A stretch of DNA of 43,865 nucleotides from JBIOHP01 sp044449065 (GTDB taxonomy: Bacteria; Bacteroidota; Ignavibacteria; UBA10030; SZUA-254): positions 1 to 43,865 of the forward strand of contig JBIOHP010000031.1 of NCBI GenBank assembly GCA_044449065.1, in the 5' to 3' direction. Made by a program: the position numbers and the translations under genes. Shown one piece after another: positions 26,701-35,900 of this stretch. The first letter of the stretch is position 1; each line of letters starts with the position of its first letter. Under the pieces are notes generated by a model, which did not search any database, was not told where the DNA came from, and saw nothing but the letters and a program-made list of their open reading frames with translations.

Positions 26701-26763
26701 CCCGGAGAAAATAAAGAGCAGAATGACGATTAATTTAACTGAGGTCGAGCCCATCGGCTTCAT
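23734..26763 (-). CDS. Fused MFS-type membrane / SpeE-like / TPR protein, copy 4
   Basis: The product is 1009 aa from ATG 26763, or 1006 aa from ATG 26754 (MGSTSVKLIV), which aligns better with the sister copies. The membrane halves are nearly identical to copies 1-3. In the SpeE-like domain the SAM loop is GMGSGITCG instead of GLGSGITCG, and the active-site segment is YDFIINEPTNPWIVGVG, where all others have SEP and WIAG. This copy is therefore the most altered at the presumed active site. The TPR-like tail begins near 825 (KKCLTFQPDNIDALIMISKL). It follows copy 3 after 34 bp and is almost surely co-transcribed with it. Confidence 0.85.
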   Translation of the reverse strand: MKPMGSTSVKLIVILLFIFSGICGLIYEVAWSKYLSLFIGNTAYSIMIVLATFMGGLALGSYYWGKYADRSPNRLKLYGMLELAIGVYCLFYPLLIGICEKIFVAIATGLDASSDQVVLLMLKFLLSFTTLIIPTFFMGGTLPVLTKFITRTIREAGKGVATLYYINSLGAVIGAGLAGFLLIRLYSLDGAVAIAAVLNLLIGTIALIVARKVQGVSESETHPDEVHVSTDQPSTPSAVRLAIITAVMSGFIAMIYELTWTRLLANILGSSTYSFTLMLIAFISGITLGSWIVSLIIGRIKNLTVFLGLCQLGTAISMIATLPFYERLPYYLIKISTLMSNKPENFPYFLASEFLFCFLIMIIPTSLSGMSLPIASRLASNDLRFLGKSIGGIFSINTIGTVFGALLTGLVLMPQFGVKLTIELGVLLNIFLGLGIIFYDGSMPLKWRIGITVVVIFISIGYRVEYPSWENYISTSGVFRTLFREYVASYDELKNRRTVGRKILWYKEGVNANVAVAESESDEGTQKSLIINGKADASTISDLAPQILVGQIPLMLRPDTGEVLVVGMGSGITCGSALRHPLRSLDCVELCSEVVECDSFFSEENYHFMQDPRARVFIDDAITYLKITPQKYDFIINEPTNPWIVGVGNLFTREFFELTKKHLRQGGVLAQWFQMYDMDNDILKLIVRTLSKSFPYMSFWRVSDADMLILASEFPIKVDFNEMQNKMSRPALTEDFARINIHDLPALLSTQIISHMNPTSIFGDGEINTEKRPLLELRAPISMFTHAEMTMIDSIDQRFLPSGENLFASRYAAERDLTFENYFNIAAFRYLQNFGDDQMTYTALKKCLTFQPDNIDALIMISKLTTKYNLKEEGADALRHLLIAYRRDPQTISGFIAKQLELVKEQSAPVSPQKLNYFMSIAETFGACQYYGEAVSMYRDILELQQREKIPITGDFEEQVSILAAQNCILANDTDGASQFVDHLKMLNPNNQQIPILTRGILDKKKSDS

Positions 26764-26797
26764 CTTCTATTTTAGAAATTGTACCCATTGATTGTCA

Positions 26798-29700
26798 TTA
26801 TGAAGCCCCTTTTGTTTTGTTGAGAAGTTCCTTTGTTAAAATCGGCAATTGTTCATCCGAGGGATTTATCTGCCTGAGCATTTCGATAAATTGTTTTGCA
26901 TTATCGACGTCCCCAGCCATCAGACTATATTGAGCCGCCGTGCGGGTTAGTTTCTCCTCAAAATGATTATCAGCGGGAATTTTTCCCTCTTTGTATAAAT
27001 TGAAAATTCTTTCATAAACCCTCGCCGCATCCGAATACCAGCCCGACTCGCCGAAAATATCTCCTAATTTCATCACATAATCCACTTTGTCGAGATTAAG
27101 AGAGTCCTCCGTTTCCAGCTCATCCACTAATGCAGCAAACACATTAGAGATAATTTGATCATGTTCTTTATGGAGGCGCAGCATTCTTCGCAACGCCTCT
27201 GTGCCTTCATTGAGGAGAACATATTTCAAGGTATATTTTGACACCATGATGAGCGCTTCGTTATTATCGGGGCTCAACTCTAAACATTTTTTCAGACTGG
27301 CATATGCCATCTGGTCATCGCCGGTATTCGTGAAATACCGGAATCCGGCGATATTTAGATAATTTTCCAACGACAATTCTCTTTGCGCTGTATATTGATT
27401 TAAATAAAGGGTTGCCCCTGAGGGGGAAAATCGTTGATCCATACTATCGATCAAAGTTATCCCGGCATGAGAAAAGAGCGCTACCGGAGCGTCGAATTCG
27501 AGAAGAGGTCTTTTTTCTGTGTTAATCTCCTCGTCGCCGGAGAGAATATCGGGATCGATTTTTGAAGTAACTTGCAACGATAAAAACGTCGAAACATCAA
27601 ACAAATTTATTCGCGCCAATTCTTCCTTGATAGCGGTCTTGGCTATCTTATTCTCTATCGAGTTAATATCCAAAGGAAGAGGAGAATTCGAAGCGACAAG
27701 CAACATATCAAGATCGGAGATCTTCCATATGCTCACATTTTGAAATGACTTGCCGATCGTGCGTAAAATAATTCTCAGAATTTTATTATCCTGATCATAC
27801 GTGTGAAACCATTGCGTTAACACACCCCCCGGCTGCAACCGATCGCGGCACAGATTAAAGAATTCGAGTGAAAAAAGATTTCCAACGCCTGCAATCCAGG
27901 GATTCGTTGGCTCGCTGATAATACAATTGTATTTCTTCTTGCCGATTTTTAAAAATGTGATGGCATCGTCGACGTAGAGTTTTGTTCGGGGATCCCGGAG
28001 AAAATCGTGGTTCTCACTTGTAAAAAATGAGTTACATTCAACAACTTCGGATGAAATTTCCACACAATCAAGCGAACGCAACGGATGACGAAGCGCCGAA
28101 CCGCAGGTAATCCCGCTGCCGAGCCCGATGACCAACGCGTCACCCGAATCAGGCGCCATCAGGAGCGGCGTCTGCGCCAAAAGTATCTGTGTCGGTAAAT
28201 CGCTGATTGTGCTTGCATCCGCTTTACCGTTAATAATCAAACTCTTCTGAATTTTATCTCCCAATGGAGTCTCAACTATTGCCACATTAGCGTTTAATCC
28301 TTCTTTATACCAGAGAATTTTATTCAATCGCGAAAACCCCTCTTTCATATCTTCGAAAGAGGGATAATTCATGAGGAATAATGATCGGAATACTCCGCTC
28401 ACAGCGATATGTTGATTCCAGGATGGAAATTCTACACGGTATCCGATCCCTATTATGGCGACAAAAGAGGCAATTCCAATTCTCCATCGCAATGGCAACC
28501 GTCCATCATAAAATACAATTCCTAATCCGAGAAAGATATTCAATAAGACGGCAATTTCTATCGTCGCCTTAATTCCAAATTGCGGAATCAATAGTAAACC
28601 GGCGATCAGCGCGCCGCCAACCGTTCCGATGGTATTGATCGAGAATATCCCGCCAATTGATTTTCCCAACAATCGCAAATCATTGCTCGCAATCCGGCTC
28701 GCGATCGGCAAAGACATTCCCGATAGACTTGTAGGGATAATCATCAGGATGAAACAGAAGAGAAATTCACACGCGAGAAAATATGGAAAATTTTCCGGCT
28801 TATTGGAAAGTAAGAAGGAGATTTTGGTGAGATAATATGGCAGCCGTTCATAAAACGGCAGCGTTGCAATCATCGCTACTGCAGTACCGAGCTGGCATAA
28901 TCCCAGAAATAGCGTCAGGTTTTTAATCCTGCCGATAACCAGCGATACAATCCAGCTTCCCAACGTTATCCCGCTGATAAACGCTATCAACATCAGAGAG
29001 AAGGAGTAGGTCGACGAACCCAAAATGTTCGCTAACAATCGGGTCCACGTCAGTTCATAAACCATCGCGATAAAGCCGGACATCGCCGCCGTGATAATCG
29101 CCAGCCGCACTATTGAAGGCGCCGATGGTTGATCCGTTGGTTCGAGAACTTCCGCTGGGATAATTTCTGGCTCGCCGATTCCTTGCACTTTCCGGGCAAC
29201 TATCAGCGCTATCGATCCAATAAGAAGATTCAGCACCGCCGCGATGGCTACAGCTCCATCGAGGGAGTAGAGCCGGATGAGAAAGAATCCTGCTAACCCC
29301 GCCCCGAAAACCGCGCCCATACTGTTGATATAATATAATGTCGCAACATCTTTCCCTGCATCACGTATCGTCCGGGTCAGAAATTTTGTCAATACCGGCA
29401 GCGTGCCGCCCATGAAAAATGTCGGTATAATAAGCGTGGTAAAACTGAGGAGAAACTTTAAGAGAAGGAGAAGTACCTGATCGGACGCCGCGTCAAGTCC
29501 CGTTGCTGCCGCGACGAAGATTTTTTCACAAATTCCGATAAGAAGCGGATAGAATAAGCAATATACACCGATAGCAAGCTCGAGCATGCCGTAAAGTTTC
29601 AAGCGGTTAGTTGATCGATCGGCATATTTTCCCCAGTAATACGATCCGAGGGCAAGTCCACTCATAAATGTCGCCAGGACGATCATGATAGAATATGCCG

Positions 29701-29815
29701 TGTTCCCTATAAACAGGGAGAGATATTTCGACCACGCGACCTCGTAGATCAAGCCGCAGATTCCGGAGAAAATAAACAACAATATGACGATGAATTTAAT
29801 CGAGGCGGAGCGCAT
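26798..29815 (-). CDS. Fused MFS-type membrane / SpeE-like / TPR protein, copy 3
   Basis: ATG 29815 (MRSASIKFIVILLFIFSG, 1005 aa) matches the starts of copies 1 and 2; an in-frame TTG at 29824 would add three residues. The domain order is as in the others: two membrane halves, a linker with EPTDQPSAPS, then the SpeE-like domain with GLGSGITCG, VEISSEVVE (ISSEV where most have LCSEV or ICSEV), DDAITFLK and YNCIISEPTNPW. In the last motif Asn-Cys replaces the Asp-Tyr of most copies. The TPR-like tail contains KKCLELSPDNNEALIMVSKY. The spacer to copy 2 is about 70 bp and to copy 4 is 34 bp, in a continuous operon. Confidence 0.85.
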   Translation of the reverse strand: MRSASIKFIVILLFIFSGICGLIYEVAWSKYLSLFIGNTAYSIMIVLATFMSGLALGSYYWGKYADRSTNRLKLYGMLELAIGVYCLFYPLLIGICEKIFVAAATGLDAASDQVLLLLLKFLLSFTTLIIPTFFMGGTLPVLTKFLTRTIRDAGKDVATLYYINSMGAVFGAGLAGFFLIRLYSLDGAVAIAAVLNLLIGSIALIVARKVQGIGEPEIIPAEVLEPTDQPSAPSIVRLAIITAAMSGFIAMVYELTWTRLLANILGSSTYSFSLMLIAFISGITLGSWIVSLVIGRIKNLTLFLGLCQLGTAVAMIATLPFYERLPYYLTKISFLLSNKPENFPYFLACEFLFCFILMIIPTSLSGMSLPIASRIASNDLRLLGKSIGGIFSINTIGTVGGALIAGLLLIPQFGIKATIEIAVLLNIFLGLGIVFYDGRLPLRWRIGIASFVAIIGIGYRVEFPSWNQHIAVSGVFRSLFLMNYPSFEDMKEGFSRLNKILWYKEGLNANVAIVETPLGDKIQKSLIINGKADASTISDLPTQILLAQTPLLMAPDSGDALVIGLGSGITCGSALRHPLRSLDCVEISSEVVECNSFFTSENHDFLRDPRTKLYVDDAITFLKIGKKKYNCIISEPTNPWIAGVGNLFSLEFFNLCRDRLQPGGVLTQWFHTYDQDNKILRIILRTIGKSFQNVSIWKISDLDMLLVASNSPLPLDINSIENKIAKTAIKEELARINLFDVSTFLSLQVTSKIDPDILSGDEEINTEKRPLLEFDAPVALFSHAGITLIDSMDQRFSPSGATLYLNQYTAQRELSLENYLNIAGFRYFTNTGDDQMAYASLKKCLELSPDNNEALIMVSKYTLKYVLLNEGTEALRRMLRLHKEHDQIISNVFAALVDELETEDSLNLDKVDYVMKLGDIFGESGWYSDAARVYERIFNLYKEGKIPADNHFEEKLTRTAAQYSLMAGDVDNAKQFIEMLRQINPSDEQLPILTKELLNKTKGAS

Positions 29816-29888
29816 CGGATTCAATGACGGTTGTTAAATATAAAAGGTAGGAAAATAATCTGAAATATATTACATCCAACAGGGAAAA

Positions 29889-32800
29889 TCAAAAACCGCC
29901 TTTTCGTTTTCTCAAATCATTCGTCAAAATAGATAGCTGCTCGTTCCCGGGATTAATATTCCGGAGGTTATCCACGAATGGTTTCGCTTCGTCGGGTTTG
30001 TTTGCGAGAAGCAAATTTTTAGCGGCAAGAACCGACAACTGCTCTTCAAAACCGTTCGAACCGGATATATTTCCTGTTTTGTATAAACTGAACACCTTTT
30101 GATAGATTTGCGCCGCTTCGTCGAATCGCCCGCATTCTCCACACGTTCCGGCAAGAGCCATAAAATACTGTACCTTTTGCGCAGTTAAATTCGCCGGGTC
30201 CTGGTCAAGGGATTGAACCAGCATGGCGAAGAATCCTGCAAGAATTTGATTATTTTCCTTAAACATAGTGAGAAGTTTTTTCAAGGACGCAACTCCCTCA
30301 TCGATCAAGGTAAGCTTCATCGCTAATCGAGACATCATAATCAGCGATTGGAGGTTATCGGGAGATAATTCCAGACATCGCGATAGAGTTTTATACATCA
30401 TATAATCATCGCCCACATCCACAAAATACCGGTACCCGGCGATATTGATATAATTATTCAGCGTTAAACCTCTGGACGCCGCGTATTTACTCAATAAAAG
30501 ATTCTCCCCCGAAGAAGACCAGCGCTGATCGATGCTAACGATCATCGTGATTCCTGTATGAGTATAAAACAAAAGCGGCGCTCTGAATTCAAGCAGGAAT
30601 TTTTTTTCAGTATTAATCTCCCCCTCTCCCGCAAGCGCTCGCGGATTGGTATCGGAAGCAACCTGTGTTGAGAGGAATGCGGGAGGATCCAAAATCTTGA
30701 TCCTCGCAAGGTCTTGTGCGATGGCGGGAGTTGCAAATTTTCTTTCCAGGGAAGGCGCGTCAAGCGGAATTGGATGTTCAGATCCCAGGATCATCACGTC
30801 TTCATCTGATGCTTTCCATACGCTGATAGTGGGAAAGGACTCGCTCATCGTACGAAGAATCAATTTCATCATATCATCATTCATATCATACGTGTGAAAC
30901 CATTGAAGGAGAACTCCCCCCGGACGAAGATGATTTTTTATCAACGCGAAGAATTCCGTCGTAAACAAATTGCCGACGCCGGCTATCCAGGGATTCGTGG
31001 GTTCGCTCAGAACGTAATCATATTGTTTTGAAGTTATCTTCAAGTACGTGATCGCATCATCGTTAAAGATTCCCGTGCGCGGATCGCGCATAAAATTATA
31101 ATTTTCGGCGTTGAAAAACGTATTACATTCAATGACCTCCGAACACAGTTCCACGCAATCCAGAGATCGCAGGGGATGACGAAGCGCTGAACCGCAGGTA
31201 ATTCCGCTGCCTAATCCGATCACCAATGCGTCTCCGGAATCCGGCAGCACCATGAACGGGATTTGTCCTAAGAGAACCTGAGTGGATAGATCGCCGACAG
31301 TGCTTGCGTCGGTTTTTCCATTAATGAGCAAACTTTTCTGTAAGACGGTATCCAGGCGAGATTCAACAACAGCTACATTTGCGTTTATCCCCTCTTTGTA
31401 ATAGAGAATATTCCTGCCCTCCGATACGTCGCTTCTAAATTCATCGAACGATTTATAGTTGGCGGTATTTAAAAACCGGTATACTCCCCCCAGGAGAATA
31501 AATCTATTCCACTCTGGAAATTTAACTTCGTATCCAATTCCAAGAAGAACTAATACAGATGCAATGCCAACTCTCCATCCAAGAGGTAACTCCCGTTGAG
31601 AAGAGATTATTCCGATTCCAATTAAAATATTTAATAAGACTCCCAGCTCTATAGTAAGCTTCACTCCAAACTGAGGCATCAGGAATAATCCGGCGACCAG
31701 CGCGCCAATCACCGTGCCGATCGTGTTGACGGAAAAAATCCCGCCGATTGATTTTCCCAGCAACCGTATATCGTTACTCGCTATCCGGCTCGCAATCGGC
31801 AGCGACATCCCCGATAAACTTGTCGGGATAATCATGATCGCGAAGCAAAAGAAAAATTCACCCGCGAGGAAATAAGGAAAATTCTCCGGTTTGTTCGACG
31901 TCAATTCCGAGAGTTTTAAAAGATAATACGGCAGCCGCTCGTAAAATGGCAGCGTTGCTATCATCGCCAGGGCTGTTCCAAGCTGGCAGAATCCTAAAAA
32001 TTTCGTCAGGTTTTTTATCCTCCCGATGATGAGCGATACGATCCAGCTTCCCAGCGTTATCCCGCTGATAAACGCAATCAACATCAGCGTGAAGGAATAC
32101 GTCGATGAGCCCAAAATGTTCGCCAGCAATCGGGTCCACGCCAACTCATAAACCATCGCGATAAAGCCGGACATCGCCGCGGTGATAATTGCCAGCCGTA
32201 CCGCCAAAGGTGTGGATGGTTGATCCGTTGTTTCAGGAATTTCGGCTGTAGCACTTTCCGGCTCTCCATCCCCTTGCGCTTTCCGGGATACAATCAACGC
32301 TGTCGCTCCAATGAGCAGATTCATAACTGCCGCTATCGCTACTGCGCCATCTAATGAGTAAAGCCGGATCAGAAAGAATCCCGCCAACCCCGCCCCGATC
32401 ACTGCGCCCATACTGTTGATATAATATAGCGTCGCTACGCCCTTTCCTGCCTCGCGCATCGTCCGGGTCAGAAATTTCGTCAATACCGGCAATGTGCCCC
32501 CCATGAAGAATGTCGGTATGATAAGCGTGGTAAAGCTCAGGAGAAACTTTAACAGGAGAAGAACCACCTGATCGGACGCCGCGTCGAGTCCCATTGCTGC
32601 CGCCACGAAGATTTTCTCAGAAATTCCGATAAGAAGCGGATAAAATAGGCAGTATACCCCGATAGCAAGTTCCAGCATCCCGTAGAGTTTCAATCTGTTT
32701 GACGACCGGTCGGCGTATTTTCCCCAGTAATACGATCCGAGGGCAAGTCCGCTCATAAATGTCGCCAGCACGATCATAATGGAATATGCCGTGTTCCCGA

Positions 32801-32906
32801 TAAAGAGGGAGAGATATTTCGACCAGGCGACTTCGTAGATCAAGCCGCAGACCCCGGAGAAAATAAACAGCAATATGACAATGAATTTAATTGATTTCGA
32901 ACGCAA
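29889..32906 (-). CDS. Fused MFS-type membrane / SpeE-like / TPR protein, copy 2
   Basis: The 1005-aa product starts at a TTG (residues MRSKSIKFIV) 10 nt after the stop of copy 1; no ATG gives the conserved N-terminus, so translation is probably coupled. The membrane halves match copies 1 and 3 closely. The SpeE-like domain has GLGSGITCG, VELCSEVIE, NDDAITYLK and YDYVLSEPTNPW, followed by INTEKKFLLEFRAP. The TPR-like tail contains SRCLELSPDNLQSLIMMSRL. The region just before the SAM domain (FDEFRSDVSEGRNILYYKEG) differs from the other copies, in line with the membrane-to-enzyme linker being variable. Confidence 0.85.
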   Translation of the reverse strand: MRSKSIKFIVILLFIFSGVCGLIYEVAWSKYLSLFIGNTAYSIMIVLATFMSGLALGSYYWGKYADRSSNRLKLYGMLELAIGVYCLFYPLLIGISEKIFVAAAMGLDAASDQVVLLLLKFLLSFTTLIIPTFFMGGTLPVLTKFLTRTMREAGKGVATLYYINSMGAVIGAGLAGFFLIRLYSLDGAVAIAAVMNLLIGATALIVSRKAQGDGEPESATAEIPETTDQPSTPLAVRLAIITAAMSGFIAMVYELAWTRLLANILGSSTYSFTLMLIAFISGITLGSWIVSLIIGRIKNLTKFLGFCQLGTALAMIATLPFYERLPYYLLKLSELTSNKPENFPYFLAGEFFFCFAIMIIPTSLSGMSLPIASRIASNDIRLLGKSIGGIFSVNTIGTVIGALVAGLFLMPQFGVKLTIELGVLLNILIGIGIISSQRELPLGWRVGIASVLVLLGIGYEVKFPEWNRFILLGGVYRFLNTANYKSFDEFRSDVSEGRNILYYKEGINANVAVVESRLDTVLQKSLLINGKTDASTVGDLSTQVLLGQIPFMVLPDSGDALVIGLGSGITCGSALRHPLRSLDCVELCSEVIECNTFFNAENYNFMRDPRTGIFNDDAITYLKITSKQYDYVLSEPTNPWIAGVGNLFTTEFFALIKNHLRPGGVLLQWFHTYDMNDDMMKLILRTMSESFPTISVWKASDEDVMILGSEHPIPLDAPSLERKFATPAIAQDLARIKILDPPAFLSTQVASDTNPRALAGEGEINTEKKFLLEFRAPLLFYTHTGITMIVSIDQRWSSSGENLLLSKYAASRGLTLNNYINIAGYRYFVDVGDDYMMYKTLSRCLELSPDNLQSLIMMSRLAMKLTLIDEGVASLKKLLTMFKENNQILAGFFAMLVQSLDQDPANLTAQKVQYFMALAGTCGECGRFDEAAQIYQKVFSLYKTGNISGSNGFEEQLSVLAAKNLLLANKPDEAKPFVDNLRNINPGNEQLSILTNDLRKRKGGF

Positions 32907-32916
32907 TGAAGTTTTT

Positions 32917-35900
32917 TTAACGTTTACCCGAGAATTCTTGTACTAGGAGTGGCAATTGAGCATTCCGGGGATTTATAGTTTTGAGTCGTGAAATAAAAAG
33001 TTCCGCATTATCCAGATCATTTGCAAGGAGATAACTTTGAGCTGCAAGTGTGGCAGCTTCTTCATCGAATACCGAAATTTCGGGATCTTTCATATTCTCG
33101 TAATATTCTGATACACCCTTCCAGAGTTCTCCTGAAAGTCTGAATTGATTGTGATTGCTTAATGTGGCTCCCATCTTCTTAAAATATTTCATCGCCTGCG
33201 CTCCTGTTAAGGATTGAGATTCGTTAAAAATTGTGAAAACATCCCTGATATACGTCGAGATGATATCATAACCATCGGGAGAGATGGTGGATAATTTTCC
33301 CAGCGTGGCGAGATTATCATCAAGAGCTCCCACGACGAGGGAAACGTTCAGCATCGACGCGAGGGCTTCAATATTGCCCGGATCCAATTTCAGGATTTTT
33401 TGCAATGTTCCGTATAACATCGAATAATCTCCTGCTTCATGCGACGTCCGGTACCGGGCGATGTTGAGATAATTTTCAAGATTAAAACCCCGTTGTTTTT
33501 CATAGAGGGAATAAAACAAATTATCACCCGCTGGAGTATTTCGTTCATCGACGGTGTCCGTCAATGTTAGAGCAGAATGTGTGAACATAGCGATCGGCGC
33601 TCTATATTCCAGAAGCGGTTTTTTTTCCGTATTGATTTCCATATCATCGGAAGGTTTCGACGGAATCCATTTCGATACAATCTGCGTGGATAATAATGTG
33701 GGAGTATCATATATTTTTATTCGCGCAAGATCGCGAGCTACGGCCGGCTGGGCGAATCGTTTCTCCATTAAATCAAAATTGATCTCCAGCGGCTTTGTCG
33801 ACGCCATAATCACAATATCCGCCTCCGCCGCTTTCCATATGCTGACATAATTAAACGACTTCGCAATCGTTTGCAAAATGAGATTAAATGTATCATTTTC
33901 CATATCATAGGTATGGAACCATTGCGTCAACACACCGCCGGGTTTCAGACGATCTTTGCAGAGATTGAAAAACTCCAACGAGAAAAGATTTCCGATTCCG
34001 GCGATCCAGGGGTTGGACGGTTCACTGATGATATCATCGTATTTTTTTTGACTCACCTTCATGTAGGTAATTGCATCATCCAAAAAGATCTTTGTGCGGG
34101 GGTCCTGGAGGAAGTGATAATTCTCGGTAGAAAAAAATGAATTACATTCTATCACCTCCGAACAAATCTCAACGCAATCGAGTGAACGCAGGGGATGCCG
34201 CAATGCAGAACCGCATGTAATCCCGCTTCCAAGACCGATGACCAGAGCATTTCCCGAATCCGGAAGAAGGATGAGCGGTATCTCCCCGAGTAATATCTGG
34301 GTTGATAAATCGCTGACTGTGCTTGCGTCGGCTTTCCCGTTAATAATTAAGCTTTTTTGATTAACGTTGCGCATGGTTGTTTGAGTGACCGCCACGTTTG
34401 CATTCAATCCTTCTTTGTACCAGAGGATCATCCTATCTTCGCTCATATCCTTCTCCATATCGGAAAAGGAGGCATAATCCTCCTGATGGAGAAAACGGAA
34501 TACGCCGCTGATCGACACTTGTTGATTCCACGAGGGAAATTCTATCTTGTATCCAATTCCGATAAGTAAGATGACAGACGCGAGACCGATCCTCCATCCG
34601 AGCGGCATAGTCCCCTCATAATAGACAATTCCCAATCCCAGCAAAATATTCAGTAAGACTCCCAACTCTATCGTTTGCTTCACTCCAAATTGGGGCATCA
34701 GGAGTAATCCGGTAACCAATGCGCCAATCACGGTACCGATTGTATTAATGGAGAAAATCCCGCCGATCGATTTTCCCAGCAATCTTATATCGTTACTTGC
34801 TATCCGGCTCGCAACGGGGAGCGACATCCCCGATAAACTCGTGGGGATGATCATGATCAAGAAGCAAAAAAGGAATTCACCGGCGAGGAAATAAGGAAAA
34901 TTCTCCGGTTTGTTCGTCAGCAGGGTGGAAAGCTTGCTCAGGTAATATGGCAGCCGTTCGTAGAATGGCAGCGTCAGTATCATGGATACGGCTGTACCGA
35001 GCTGGCAGAATCCTAAAAATACCGTCAGATTTTTTATTCTGCGGATGATAAGCGATACGATCCAGCTTCCCAACGTTATACCGCTGATAAATGCAATCAA
35101 CATCAGCGAAAAGGAATAGGTCGACGAGCCGAGAATATTCGCCAGCAATCGAGTCCATGCAAGCTCATAGACCATCGCGATAAAGCCGGACATCGCCGCC
35201 GTGATAATTGCCAACCGCACTGCCAAAGGGGAAAATTGTTGATCGGTTGTTACCGGAACTTCCTCAGAGATAGTTTCTGGCTCACTGACTCCTTGTATTT
35301 TCCGGGCAACAATCAATGCAATTGTTCCGATTAGAAGATTCATCACAGCAGCTATCGCGACTGCGCCATCTAATGAGTAAAGCCGTATAAAAAAGAATCC
35401 CGCCAATCCCGCCCCGATCACCGCGCCCATACTGTTGATATAATATAACGTCGCTACATCTTTACCGGCGTCTCGTATCGTCCGGGTTAGGAATTTCGAC
35501 AATACCGGCAGCGTGCCGCCCATAAAAAACGTGGGTATAATAAGCGTTGCAAAACTGAGGAGAAACTTTAACAGAAGCAGAACGACCTGATCGGATTCAG
35601 CATCAAGTCCGGTCGCTATGGTTAAGAATATTTTCTCACAAATTCCTATGAGAAAAGGATAAAACAAGCAGTAAACGCCGATGGCAATTTCCAGAATGCC
35701 ATACAATTTCAGTCGATTGGTAAACCGGTCGGCGTATTTTCCCCAGTAATACGATCCGAGGGCAAGCCCGCCCATGAACGTTGCCAGGACGATCATGATG
35801 GAATATGCCGTGTTCCCGATAAAGAGAGAAAGATATTTTGACCAGGCGACTTCATAAATCAAGCCGCAAATGCCGGAAAAAATAAACAGCAAGATGACGA

